This document shows positions 1 through 10,616 of a stretch of DNA of 64,000 bases, in pieces. This DNA is from Aegilops tauschii subsp. strangulata (Eukaryota; Streptophyta; Magnoliopsida; Poales; Poaceae): contig NC_053039.3 in assembly GCF_002575655.3 (NCBI RefSeq), forward strand, positions 240,662,622 to 240,726,621, written 5' to 3'. A program made the translations under genes and the position numbers. Position 1 is the first letter of the stretch. Every line of letters begins with the position of its first letter. The notes under the pieces were generated by a model, which made no database searches, had not been told where the DNA came from, and saw only the letters and a list, made by a program, of their open reading frames with translations.

Positions 1-443
1 AAACTGACTGTCATGATGTGGCGAGAGCTGGTCAGCTATTTGGAGGTTAAAATCTCTTGCGATTTTTTCCCGCATTATGCAACGGATCGGCCTCCACACG
101 ATTAGGTGTCTACATCACCCTAGTCCGAATTAACAAATACTGACTAGGGGCTGAGCCTACATTCCTAATGTCAAACTCCTATGGCTAAGTGAGGGTGATA
201 AAGCCACATGCCTGGTTCGTCGCGCTAAACACCTCCTTCAAGGACAAAATTCTTGGATCAAGAGTGTTTAGGTTCCAACCCGAACACCCCCGTACTACCT
301 ACGTGGGGGCTGAAGCCGACGACTAGCCAACTCTCAGATTTAATAAAACGGCCGCACAGGAGGCAAAATTTTAAATAAACAACAAGCATTATATTACATA
401 TCGGCTTTGTTTCATAATACAGGACGGGATAACATGAATGTAT

Positions 444-3400
444 TCATTCAAAGATAATGTCTTCTGCACGCTGGCCCTCTACAATGCGGGATCCCTTCAG
501 GACATCATCAAAATACTGCTCGAGCGTGCAGTGCTCCTTGCCCACGGGCGGTCCCTCGGTCGCGAGCTTGACGGTGTCCATCTTCGCCCACTGCACCTTG
601 ACACAGGCGAAGGCCATCCGTGCACCTTCGATGCAGACCGACCGCTTGATGGCATCAAGCCAAGGGCAGGCATTGACCAGCCGCTTCACGAGCCCGAAGT
701 AGCTGCTGGGTATGGCTTCGGCAAGCCATAGACGGATTATCAAATCCTTCATGGCCATTTCGGCCACCCTATGCAGTTCGGTCAGCTGTTTCAGCTAATC
801 GCTAAAGGGCACCGGATGCTCTAGTGCAAGGTATTGCAACCAGAACAGCTTCTCCGTTGAGCTCCCTTCTTCGGCTCGGAAGAACTCCGCAGCATCAGCA
901 ACACTGCGCGGCAGGTCCGCAAATGCTCCTGGAGAACTCCAAATCCGGGTCAGTAAGAGGTATCTTTTCTTCACAAATGTGCTCTGCATAATAAAGGCCT
1001 TACCCGCCGCGATTTTCCTGGCCTCCTGGATTTCCTGGAGGGCGCCCTGGGCTTCAACCCGGGCCTCTTGTGCGATTTGGCGGGCCTTAGCAAGTTCGGA
1101 CTCTTGGTCCGCAATCTTGCGCTCCAAGGACTCACATTTCTTTACAGCATCCTGCAGCTCCTGCTGGACCTCCCCGACCCTTGCCTCGAGTTTTTCGCGG
1201 GCGGCTTATTCCTTCGCCGCCCTCTTCTGGGCCTTGGCCAGTGCGTTCTTGAGGGACTCCACCTCGATCGCAGCTCCTAAGAAACATCATAATAAACATG
1301 ATGAAGAAAAACATTCATATCTTTCTAGATCTGAATAGGCCATTGCATACCTTGCTTGTCCTCTAGTTGTTTTTTCACATGGCCGAGATCTTCCTTGGCC
1401 CGCTCCAGAATCTGCTTCAGTTTGGAGATTTCGGCAGAATGGGAGGTCACAGCCAGCATCGACGCATGCTAATTCACGTAGACATGTATGGTTAGTCTCT
1501 TGCAAAAATTATTTGATCCTCTATACGGCCTTTCTTTTCGAACACTGGACAGAGTCTCGGGGGCTACTGTTTATACTATGACATTCTTTTTGCATAACGA
1601 CGTCGCATACCTCAAAGCCGTTTAGAAGGCTGGTGCAGGCTTCGGTCAGTCCGCTCTTAGCGGACTGAACCCTCTCAACCACCGTACCCATGAGGATACG
1701 GTGTTCCTCAACAATGGAAGCACTTTGCAGCGCTTCCAGTAGAGTATCCGGTGCCTCTGGATGGACAGAGGTCACCGGCGGAATAGGTGCACCTCCTTCT
1801 TTCGAAGGAGGCTGCTTGCCTGATTCCGGAGCTGTATGGGCCTCCGGAATAGTATTCCGCTGGGGGCCGAATTGGATATGGCCCCCATCGCCAGTCTCCA
1901 AGGGGATTTGCTCCCCCATGTGTCCCGCGGCCGAGGTATCACCCTCTGGTGCCACCTTGACGGCCTCTTGTACCTCTCCCTGGCCTGGGAAGGTCCTTCG
2001 GGACAACACCTCGGCGTCGTAGCCTTGGTAGAGGAGGCCGCCGGAAGTGACCCGCTGTCCATCACATTTGCATCCAGCGAATTCCCTGAATATGAGGATC
2101 GCTCGGGGCAGGCGTGGGCCGGACTGCAGTGCATGATTCGACATATTAAAACCACGAAGTAAAGAAGTTGGATATATGTGTGTATAAGTGCCTTTGTGTA
2201 CTTACGATTCGGCCAGGGGCTTCTCCCTGGGGCGCCACTCGGAGCTGCTATCAGTGTCCAACGCGGAGTTGTCCGCGAGGGAGACCCTCCCCTTCTTGGA
2301 CGCCTCTGCCTCCAGATTTGTGGAGGCCGCCCTTTTCTTCCTTCCCGCCTCAGGGGCAGAGTTGCTTTCCTCCTCCTCCTTGTCCTCGGTGGCGCGGGAG
2401 GAGTGGGTTTCAGCGTCTTCGGACGTCATGTTCGAAGTGCCTTTACGACGAAGGCCGCCTCTTCCCGCCTGGCCCTTCTTCTAGGCCTTCTTCTCCGGCA
2501 CCTGGTAGGGCGCCAGGAGCAGCATCTTCGTCAGAAGTGACATAGCTGGGTTTTCAGGCAACGAAGCCGGACACTGGATCCGCTTCGCCTTCTTCGTCCA
2601 GCCCTGAAAAGACAGATAGGGAAGCTTAGACATCTTCCTTGAAGGTACAGGTGAAAGATACACCTTGAAATACGAAAAACTTACCAGACTGGAGGGATGG
2701 GTCAGGTTGTACCCACGGTCCTCAGTCGTCTTCGGCCACGTCTCATTGGCCTTAGAAAGCACCTTCCAGATGCCTTCGTGTGTGGCGCCGAAGAATTGTT
2801 GCAAGGTCTGGTGCTTGGCCGGATCGAACTCCCACAGATGGCAAGTCCGGCTTTGGCAAAGAAGGATCCGGCGAAAAAGCATCACCTGGATCACATTGAC
2901 AAGCTTAATGTTCTTGTCCACCATGCTCTTGATGTGCGTCTGCAGCGCTGTCAGCTCGTCCGACGAAGCCCAGTCCAAGCCCTTCTCTAGCCAGGAGGTG
3001 AGCCGCATCGGGGGCCCGGACTTAAATTCAGGAGCCGTGGCCCGGCTAGCGTCACGGGGCTCTGTGACGTAGAACCACTTCTGTTTCCACCCTTTGACGG
3101 TCTCCATGAAGGTACCTTTGGGCCATGGGACATTGGACAACTTGCTCACCATAGCGCCTTCGCACTCTGCGTGTTGACCACCCACCACCTTCGGCTTCAC
3201 ATTAAAGATCTTTAGCCGCAATCCAAAGTGGGGAGGGATGTGAAGGAAGGCCTCACACACGACAATAAATGCCGAGATGTTGAGGAAGGAGTTTCGGGCC
3301 AGATCATGGAAATCTAGCCCGTAATAGAACATGAGTCCGCGGACGAATGGCTGGAGAGGAAACCAACCCGCGGATGAAGTGGGGAATGAACACCGCCCTC

Positions 3401-3522
3401 TCATGGGGCTCCGGGGTGGGGACGATCTGCCCCTTGGTCGGAAGACGATGGGCGATTTCCTGGGCCAAGTACCCCGCCTCCCGGAGCTTCGTAATGTCCT
3501 TCTCCGTGACGGAGGAGGCCAT
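444..3522 (-). pseudogene. Antisense ORF of element A (plant gypsy-type transposon protein, PF04195-like)
   Basis: A set of minus-strand reading frames reads from 3522 down to 444: 3522-2481, 2144-1521, 1127-795 and 767-444. The first starts MASSVTEKDITKLREAGYLA and continues, after a frameshift near 3370, into PLQPFVRGLMFYYGLDFHDL, then WKQKWFYVTEPRD. This is the pattern of the plant 'putative gypsy type transposon' family. The middle pieces are coiled-coil-like and rich in Glu, Lys and Gln. The last piece (IRLWLAEAIPSSYFGLVKRL...) matches the usual C-terminal region and ends near 444. The gaps between pieces may be introns or decay. A TATA-like box lies about 140 bp upstream on the same strand. 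Antisense frames in this position are known from Grande-type elements; their function is not established. This copy is broken. Confidence 0.7.
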
Positions 3523-3660
3523 CCACTTGCCCTACGCTCCAGATCCAAACATGGGCGGAGTGCTTTTTTGAGGCGGAAAGGATGGAAGCTTGGGCGCTGA
3601 AGCTCGAGAATGGGTGGGCAGAGAGAAAGAAGGCGTGGGGGAAAGGGTGAATCCTTATCT

Positions 3661-3670
3661 CTTTATAAAG
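3661..3670 (-). promoter_or_regulatory. TATA-like box for the antisense ORF of A
   Basis: CTTTATAAAG lies about 140 bp upstream, in the antisense direction, of the ATG at 3522. Element B has a TATATAAG at the comparable place. No transcript evidence is available. Confidence 0.45.
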
Positions 3671-4086
3671 GCAGCGAATATCAAGCGCCTCACCATTCGC
3701 CTTAAAACTCGCCTATTCCCCAAGGGTCGTGCAGACGACGCAGTTGGATTACCCACGCCCGTATTGATGAGAATCCCACAATAAGGGGACACGATCTCTG
3801 CTTCGACAAGACGTGCCAATGAAAACCGCATCTCGAAAAATGAGCGGGAGGCTAAAAACGGTTTGAAATATTGACCAGGCAGGGACGTAATGTCTCACTA
3901 CAAAAGTTGTCAGTAGATGGGACTCATGAAATATTATACTCTCTGCGGTTGTGTGTGGTACTTGTCTTGCAGAGCCGAACACGTTTTTTGTGTTCGAGGG
4001 CTGCTTTGGAGTATTCACAGGAGGAACCCGCCTTGTAATGCCGAAGACAATCTGCACGCCGGACACATCGTCATTGAAGCCTGGTT

Positions 4087-4096
4087 CAGGGGCTAC
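4087..4096 (+). other. Polypurine tract of element A
   Basis: CAGGGGCTAC directly precedes the TG of the 3' LTR. Element B has CGGGGGCTAC at the same place. This is the expected plus-strand primer site. Confidence 0.6.
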
Positions 4097-4567
4097 TGAG
4101 GGAGTCCTGGATTAAGGGGTCCTCAGGTGTCCGGGCTATGTGACATGGACCGGACTGATGGGCCATGAAGATACAAGACAGAAGACTTCCTCCCGTGCCC
4201 GGATGGGACTCTCCTTTGCATGGAAGGCAAGCTTGGCATTCAGATATGAAGATTCCTTCCTCTGTAAACCGACTCTGTACAAACATAGGCCCCTCCGGTG
4301 TCTATATAAACCGGAGGGTTTAGTCTGTAGAGGCAATCACAATCATAGAGGCTAGACATCTAGGGTTTAGCCATTACGATCTCGTGGTAGATCAACTCTT
4401 GTAATCCTCATATTCATCAAGATCAATCAAGCAGGAAGTAGGGTATTACCTTCATCAAGAGGGCCCGAACCTGGGTAAACATCGTGTCCCCCGTCTCCTG
4501 TTACCATCGACCTTAAACGCACAGTTCGGGACCCCCTACCCGAGATCCGCCGGTTTTGACACCGACA
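4097..4567 (+). repeat. 3' LTR of element A
   Basis: This 471-bp LTR runs from TGAGGGAGTCC to GACACCGACA. It is homologous along its length to the LTR at 9234-9708. It carries a promoter with TATATAAA at 4303-4310. Integrase-coding sequence of element B follows immediately. Confidence 0.85.
4291..4318 (+). promoter_or_regulatory. LTR promoter: TATA box inside an 8-bp inverted repeat (A)
   Basis: CCCTCCGG (4291-4298) and its perfect reverse complement CCGGAGGG (4311-4318) flank a 12-nt spacer containing TATATAAA (4303-4310). The same arrangement is present in element B at 9428-9455. Confidence 0.7.
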
Positions 4568-4571
4568 ACAG

Positions 4572-5510
4572 GCCCTTGTGCAACGATGTGTGGGATGTCA
4601 GCTTTTCGCCAATCAAAGTCATATGCCGCCCACTGCCTTAAGAACAATCCCCATCACTTGGCCTTTTGCAGTGGGGGGATAGATATGGTCGTACCCCTTA
4701 AAGGGGGAAGCCACAAGAAGAAACGTTTACTGGTTATGATGGACTCACTAAGTGTATAGAGGCCAAACCAGTAAAAACGGCTGAAGCAAGGCCAGTGATC
4801 GACTTATATCCGGCGTGGTACACCGTTATGGTGTCCCGCACAGCATCATCACTCATAATGGCTCCAATTTCACAGCCGATGAGGTGAAAAATTGGTGCGC
4901 TAACTTGGCCATTAAGCTCGATTACGCATCCGTATACCACCCTCAAACAAACGGTCAGGTCGAACGGGCTAATGGCCTGATAATAAGCGGCATCAAACCC
5001 AGACTGGTGCGATCCCTACGGGAGTCAGATAAGCACTGGGTTGAGAAACTCGATTCTGTGCTCTGGGGATTGCGGACTACGCCTAATCGCACGACCGGAT
5101 ACACACCTTTTTTCATGGTGTACGGCGTAGAGGCTGTCTTGCCCTGGGACATTATTCATGACTCACCTCAAGTGCGCATATACGAAGAGAGAGAAGCCGA
5201 GCTCGATCGGCAGGACGACCTACACGTCCTGGAGGAGGAGCACGATATTGGACGAGCCTGTTCTGCATTTTATCAACAACAGGCTCGGAGATACCAAAGC
5301 AGAGAAGTGTGGGCCAAGACTTCTAATGTCGGCAAACTCGTTCTACGCCTCCCAGAGAAGAAGAAGGACAAGATCAGACCAAAATAGGAGGGCTCCTTCA
5401 TTATAGACGAAGTTCTCACAGGGGGAGCCTATCGCCTTCGTAATGCATCGGATAATCGCCTCGAGTCGAATCCATCGAACGCTGCTCGGCTCCGAAGATT
5501 CTACGCATAA
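4572..5510 (+). pseudogene. pol remnant of element B: integrase core and C-terminus
   Basis: The plus-strand frames encode the end of the zinc-binding region (CVGCQLFANQSHMPP), then TIPITWPFAV and a D-containing strand (GIDMV). After frameshifts near 4675-4815 follows a long open stretch from 4815: VHRYGVPHSIITHNGSNFTA, then HPQTNGQVERANGLI, then WGLRTTPNRTTGYTPFFMVY. A C-terminal tail rich in Glu, Arg and Lys ends at TAA 5508-5510. These are Ty3/Gypsy integrase motifs. The second acidic residue of the catalytic DDE triad, normally in TDNG, is His here (THNG). The Glu in QVERANG is kept. A further frameshift near 5385 separates the last ~40 codons. The product would be inactive. Confidence 0.85.
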
Positions 5511-6336
5511 GTTCGGCCACGTTCCTTTTTTATGTTCCCTTCTTCTCCTATTCATTTATTTTTTGTTTTCTCATTTTTATACATTTCCCAGTATATGTTC
5601 GGATAGGCCGAACTCTTAAGGGGCAAACATATTTAAATGTATACACCCCACCATGACTGGGGGCTTCTTTAACCGAAGCTTTTTATTACACAGATCCTAA
5701 AGCTCACATTGACTATGTCATTTGTTTATATACACCCTTTTGCCATTATATGCACCTCTATGACTTATGTTTTTGCCAAGCCGGGTTGCCTCGCTCCTGT
5801 GTTTACGCCCTACGTTCCCGATTGTTCGGCTAGGGTGTAAAGGGAGCACCTCTGAGATTATTACAACCGGGTAATCCGGACCTGTACCTAAGACGGGTGA
5901 AGCCAAAAGCTAGCGTTCTTAAGAGAATAATTGGTCGGCAAGCAATGAGAAGATTGTTACATTTCCGCAACTCTTCAAACAAATAAATTCTGGACAGGTT
6001 TCCTGTAGTTCGGATCCAAGCCTAGGCACGTGCAATTAAACGTGCCAACCCAAGGAAAGGAACCCTTAACGGAACTATTCTCCTTGGAAGATGTTCCTTA
6101 CATAAGTAATATAACATACCTCCCCGAGCTGAATTTTTGTCTGTTTGAGCAATATGACTGGATTGCCTGGTTTCCGGACATAATGAATGATTTTTACATT
6201 CCACAATAGTATCCAGAAACACTCCACCTTATGGGTCCGGAGGCCGAAGCCGAAAGTCTGCGATGACAAATTCTCACATGTTTGGTTGGAGATACAAATT
6301 CAGGAATAGAAGTACATTATACATTGATTCAAATGC
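5511..6336. other. Non-coding spacer of element B between pol and the antisense ORF
   Basis: This AT-rich stretch has no convincing reading frame. Comparable sequence stands at the left edge of the window in A (about 1-430), including phrases such as GGGGGCT that are typical of the region after pol in this family. Nothing else was recognised. Confidence 0.5.
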
Positions 6337-8920
6337 CTACTCCTTATCTATACCATCTATAATGTGGTCTAAACTACAGTCTTCTTGCGGATATTTTGCA
6401 GCTATCATTACTTGGTCATACACCAAGTTCACCGGAATTTCTTTCCCGACTGGTCCCTTTGATCCTACCCGGGCCATATGATTCGGATCTAACTTAGTAA
6501 AGCGTGTTTTCACCATCGCCTAGGCTTCTCGTGCGCCTTCGCGGCAGGCGGACGTCTTCCATCGCTCAAAGCGGTGCCAGACACCTTTGAACAGGCTCGC
6601 CAAACTCTCCATACTTTCTGGAGGGGTGTCGGATGGCCATAACGCCTTGGCCATATTCCTCATGGATTTTCGGGCCCGCTCATGCACCACAGACAGCTCC
6701 TTAAGCACGTCGCCTCGAAATCCGGATACTTCTTTTTCCGGCCGACCAGTTAATAGACCTGCAGCAACAGAGTTATGACATTCCGCATTATGGACTAATA
6801 TGAGTCTCTCTGATGAAATTAAAGGTCATGCCAAACATGCTTCCCTTCAACTTCTCATTCTCTTTTCGAGCGGCCGATAACTGAGCCTTTAAGCTCTCTA
6901 TCTCTTCAGATTGTTTGTCTTTTTCCTCCTCGTGTTTCTTCTTCTCGGATGTGGTCATTGCGGCCTTTTTCATTTCTGCAAGTTCGGAGGTGACGACATT
7001 AAGCTGTGTCTGGTTTGTTTTCAGCTCCTGGGATAGCGCAGTGTTCTTCTCCTTCAGAACCTGCAGGTTATATCGATCCTTAAATCAGTTAGCCTCACCG
7101 TTCAAGTCTCGGGGGCTACTGGCATATGTCTATTAAACTTGCGCAAACTCTTTCATGTATATCCTTTAAGAACAATTGAGTAACTCCGGCAAGTCCATAT
7201 CGAGCGGCTCAGATATATGCATCTCCCAAGCTGAGTGCGGTAAATTCCTGCTCAGAAAAGGCTGGAGCACGCATGGCTTCTTTCAGTCGACGGGGATTCA
7301 TTACGCTTTCCACCTCAGAATTCATGACAGATACGTCATCCGAATCCTCATGAGGGGGCGGAACTGGCATTGCATCAGCCCTCGTCTTGGTCGACGAGTC
7401 CGGTGCCGGATTGGTCATCGGCTAGCTGGGCATTTTCCCACTGTCTGTCGCGTGTTCCTCCTGAATCAAAGATAGAAGGGGACTTTAACAATCCGAACTC
7501 GTGCCCAGGCACATATCAAACGGACATACCTCTTTGAAGACTGGCGGGGCTCTATGGCGCTCCCGGTCTCCTTTCGTTTTGAGCGATTACCCTGCGTAGG
7601 GGCCGCCCTCGAGGGGGTGCGGTCTGCCGAGTGCCGATCCTATGAAGTACGATTCAGTATAATGGATAAAGGTGCAAGTAGGGACTTCTTTTTGAGAAAG
7701 CTCTTTGAATACTTACAATGGAGAAGGAGATGGGCGGGGGTAGTCGGCTGTAATAGCCACTTCCAAGCCGTCAAGGCTCACCTGATAAAATACTCCATCA
7801 TCGAACTCTATGTATACATCCAGATCCTCACAGAAGCCAGGGTCTTCGTCGCAGTTGTGATCCTCTGGCTATGGGGCGGGACAGTTAACGTCCTCGATCA
7901 TCTTCCTCCATGACTGTTTTATGACAACAAAGAACAACTTGATTAACATGCCTTGATAGCAGTAAAGCAACACGGGTAATTAAACTCTTACCCATTCGAT
8001 GGGGTTGTACATGGAATAACCTTCTCAGTAGTTTAAGCGGAGGAAGTCTTCTTTTTCACCCTTATATAGATCAGTCAAGATCACGGCCAGTTCGGCCGGG
8101 GTATACGGACCCTTGCGTCTATAAAGAGATGTGTCGTCTTCTCTGTTGTAGCACCATAAAGGAGTTACTCTGGATTGGAGAGGTTGGACACATATTTTTA
8201 TTGCAATGGCCATGACTTCGATTATCGAGAGCTCGGTATGAGCTAATAATCTGACCTAGCTGACCAACCTTTTTATTTCCGTGTTGTCTTCCTCCTTGGG
8301 ACTTCGGGGACGCCAGTTGAGGCGTTTCTTTAGAGGAGCACTGGAATATTCAGCGAGGCCACGCCGAACTGGGTCCGACAATGGGATGTCATCTATATAA
8401 AACCACTCCGAAGGCCATTGTGGATATATCTCTTTGGGAGTTCCAATGGGGTAGCCTGATCCGGCTATACGCCATACTTCGGTGCCGCCCACTTCAAATA
8501 TAGACCTCCCTAATGGCGGGGGACGAGGCAGAAGAACTTTCTCCATAGTTCGAAATGGGCCTCTCAGCCCAGGAACAGCTCGCAGAGGGCAACGAAACCT
8601 GAGATGTGCATAATTGAACCTGGGGTGAGGTTGTGCAGATGGATGCCGTAAAATTCCAATAGACCCCTGAGAAAGGGATGGATCGGAAATCCTAAGCCCC
8701 GCAAAAGGAACGAAACAAAGCACACCCTGTTGGGGAAATTTTCAGCCAGCACATCATTGCCAATTGAGGCCAATCCCGCTCGTACAGAGACTAGATCTGC
8801 GAGAGGAAGATATCCCTGCGTCTGGAGTCGACTCAACTAAAGATGAGGCACTGAGCAACTCTGCCAATCACCCACTTGAGGGCCATGGGAGCGCAAAGAA
8901 GATCCTGGGGCGCTGGCCAT
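6337..8920 (-). pseudogene. Antisense ORF of element B (PF04195-like)
   Basis: The minus-strand frame begins at ATG 8920 (MASAPGSSLRSHGPQV). A TAG about 30 codons in interrupts it, and it continues with SRLQTQGYLPLADLV, FPIHPFLRGLLEFYGIHLHN and ISGFVALCELFLG. After frame changes follow WRIAGSGYPIGTPKE and WPSEWFYIDDIPLSDPVRRG. Further pieces are a Lys/Glu coiled coil (6973-6788) and a C-terminal part (SMRNMAKALWPSDTPPESME) that runs through an in-frame TAG to the terminal TAG at 6337-6339. It is clearly homologous to the antisense ORF of A: both share an RGLGFP..PF.RGL core and a CE.FL motif. The gaps fit introns or decay. TATATAAG stands about 80 bp upstream. Function unknown; this copy is degraded. 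Confidence 0.7.
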
Positions 8921-8994
8921 GTTGTGAAGTTTTTTCGTGGCTAGTGTTGGTGTTTTTCTGCATGATGTGGATGGCACTTGGGGGATCTGACCTC

Positions 8995-9003
8995 CTTATA
9001 TAG
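8995..9003 (-). promoter_or_regulatory. TATA box for the antisense ORF of B
   Basis: On the minus strand CCTATATAAGG lies about 80 bp before the ATG at 8920, a normal plant TATA-to-ATG spacing. Confidence 0.55.
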
Positions 9004-9223
9004 GCGTCGTCCCTGTGTGGCTGGGCGTTTTCTTTTTGATAAAAAATTATAGACCGTTCGCATTCGCCCAGTGCATGGAAATCGAGGCGACAGGGAAGGA
9101 GTCATAAAGGCGGGACGAGGAAGCCAGGGCCAAACTATTATCCGCCCAATCTATAGTGAAGAACCAACCTTTCAAAAGCCAAAGACATAAGCCGGACACT
9201 GCATCGTCATTTGAAGGCCAGTT

Positions 9224-9233
9224 CGGGGGCTAC
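9224..9233 (+). other. Polypurine tract of element B
   Basis: CGGGGGCTAC immediately precedes the LTR start at 9234. Confidence 0.6.
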
Positions 9234-9708
9234 TAAGGGAGTCCTGGATTAGGGGGTCCTTGGGTGTCCAGGCTATTCGATATGCGCCGGACTGATGGGC
9301 CGTGAAAATACAAAGCAGAAGGCTTTCCCTCGTGTCCGAGTAGGACTCTTCGATGCTTGGATAACAAGATTGGTGTCCAGATGTATAATTTCCTTCCTCC
9401 ACAAACCGACTCTGTACAACCCTAGGCCCCTCCGGTGTGTATATAAACCGGAGGGTTTAGTCCATAGACGCAATCAGAATTCACATAGGGTAGACATCTA
9501 GGGTTTAGCCGTTACGATCTCGAGGTAGATCGACTCTTGTAACCCCTATACTCATCAAATACAATCAAGTAGGATGTAGGGTTTTACCTCCATTAAGAGG
9601 GCCCGAACCTGGGTAAACATTGTGTCCCACTTGTCCCTTGTTACCTTCGATCCTCAGATGCACAGTTCGGGACCCCCTACACGAGATCGGCTAGTTTTGA
9701 CACCAACA
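9234..9708 (+). repeat. 3' LTR of element B
   Basis: This 475-bp LTR is homologous to 4097-4567. Its first bases are TAAGGGAG instead of TGAGGGAG, so the terminal TG is mutated. It ends GACACCAACA. TATATAAA lies at 9440-9447. Confidence 0.85.
9428..9455 (+). promoter_or_regulatory. LTR promoter: TATA box inside an 8-bp inverted repeat (B)
   Basis: CCCTCCGG (9428-9435) and CCGGAGGG (9448-9455) surround TATATAAA, exactly as in element A. The arms are unchanged although the rest of the two LTRs has diverged. Confidence 0.7.
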
Positions 9709-10088
9709 GAGATTCCAATCTCGGAGGGCTCCTGCCCCTCCGCCACCATGGAGGCTATGGACCGGAGGGGGAACTCTCCTCCCATCTAGGGGGGAGGCGA
9801 CGGAAGAAGAAGAAGGACGGGGGCTCTCTCCCACTCTCTCCCTATGGCGCTGGAGCGCCGCCAGGGCAATCATCGTGACGACGATCTACACCAATAACAT
9901 CGCCGCCATCAACACCAACTCTCTCCCCCTCTATGCAGTGGTGTAGCACATCTTTCCCCACTATAATCTCTACTTAAACATGGTGCTCAACGCCATATAT
10001 TATTTCCCAATGATATGTGGTTATCCTATGATGTTTGAGTAGATCTGTTTTGTCCTATGGGTGATAGAAGATCATGATTGGTTTTGAG
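9709..10088 (+). repeat. LTR fragment S3 (TGATACGTCTCC-type Gypsy LTR, middle part)
   Basis: This stretch aligns to the S2 LTR at about 38810-39190: CCAATCTCGGAGGG..., CCACCATGGAGGC, ATGGTGCTCAACGCC and GATGTTTGAGTAGATC. It is in plus orientation. It is cut on the left by B and on the right by the minus-strand element S1. It lacks both LTR ends. Confidence 0.75.
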
Positions 10089-10201
10089 TTGTATATTACA
10101 CTAACTAAAACACAAAAAACACAATCATAAAAGCAGCATAATTGTGTAAACACTCAAGAACAGAAAGCAAAAGGAAAAAATAAATTTTATTCATTGGGTT
10201 G

Positions 10202-10265
10202 CCACCCAACAAGCGCTATAGTTTTACGCCCTTATCTAGGCATAAAACAAGCGCTATAGTTTTAT
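10202..10265. repeat. Direct repeat at the deletion point of S1
   Basis: ACAAGCGCTATAGTTTTA occurs twice about 40 bp apart (near 10209 and 10247). The protease frame runs into the second copy, so the RT-IN deletion probably ended in this repeated segment. Confidence 0.55.
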
Positions 10266-10616
10266 AGTCTACCAAGAATAATTGGAAAAAGACGGATTGC
10301 AATCAATATCAAGAACAATAAAATCTATGGGCACATAATTCCTATTTGCAAGAATAAGAACATCATTGATTCTTCCCATAGGCTTTTTAATAGTAGAATC
10401 CGCCAAGTGCAAATTTAAAGAACATTCTTCAAGATCGGTAAGACCAAGCACATCACATAGAGATTTCGGAATTGTAGAAACACTAGCACCAATGTCACAC
10501 AAAGCAAAACTCTCATAATTTTTAATCTTGACTTTGATAGTAGGTTCCCTCTCATCATGCAATTTTCTAGGAATTGAAACTTCTAATTCCATTTTTTCTT
10601 CAAAAGCTTTCATCAT
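10258..10616 (-). pseudogene. Aspartic protease fragment of S1
   Basis: The minus-strand frame encodes MKAFEEKMELEVSIPRKL, then ALCDIGASVSTIPKSLCDVL, NLHLADSTIKKPMGRINDVL and VPIDFIVLDIDCNPS. This is the protease of the Sabrina-like Gypsy group, where D.GASVS takes the place of the usual DTGAS. A frameshift follows CNPS, and a stop comes as the sequence enters the deletion junction. Nothing of reverse transcriptase follows. The preceding linker from gag (10620-11080) is broken by several shifts. Confidence 0.75.

Larger units (their letters stand above)
1..4567 (+). mobile_element. Gypsy LTR retrotransposon A, 3' part only
   Basis: The 3' part of a Ty3/Gypsy element continues off the left edge. 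It shows a pol-distal internal region (1-4096), a polypurine-like stretch ending in GGGGCTAC, and a 3' LTR (4097-4567) that begins TGAGGGAGTCC and ends GACACCGACA. No sense-strand pol remains in the window; the internal region is occupied by an antisense reading frame. Directly after the LTR the sequence resumes inside the integrase of a related element (B), so A is nested in B and its 5' half lies left of the window. The LTR type resembles the Triticeae Fatima-like group, but that name is from memory and uncertain. Confidence 0.85.
4568..9708 (+). mobile_element. Gypsy LTR retrotransposon B, 3' half
   Basis: This is the right-hand part of a second element related to A, interrupted by A's insertion in the integrase region. 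The order is integrase C-terminal half (to the pol stop at 5510), spacer, antisense ORF (8920 down to 6337), TATA for that ORF, PPT, and 3' LTR (9234-9708). The 5' half must lie left of the window beyond A. The LTR is followed by GAGAT (9709-9713) and then a TGATACGTCTCC-type LTR fragment, so B inserted into that LTR. Confidence 0.8.
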
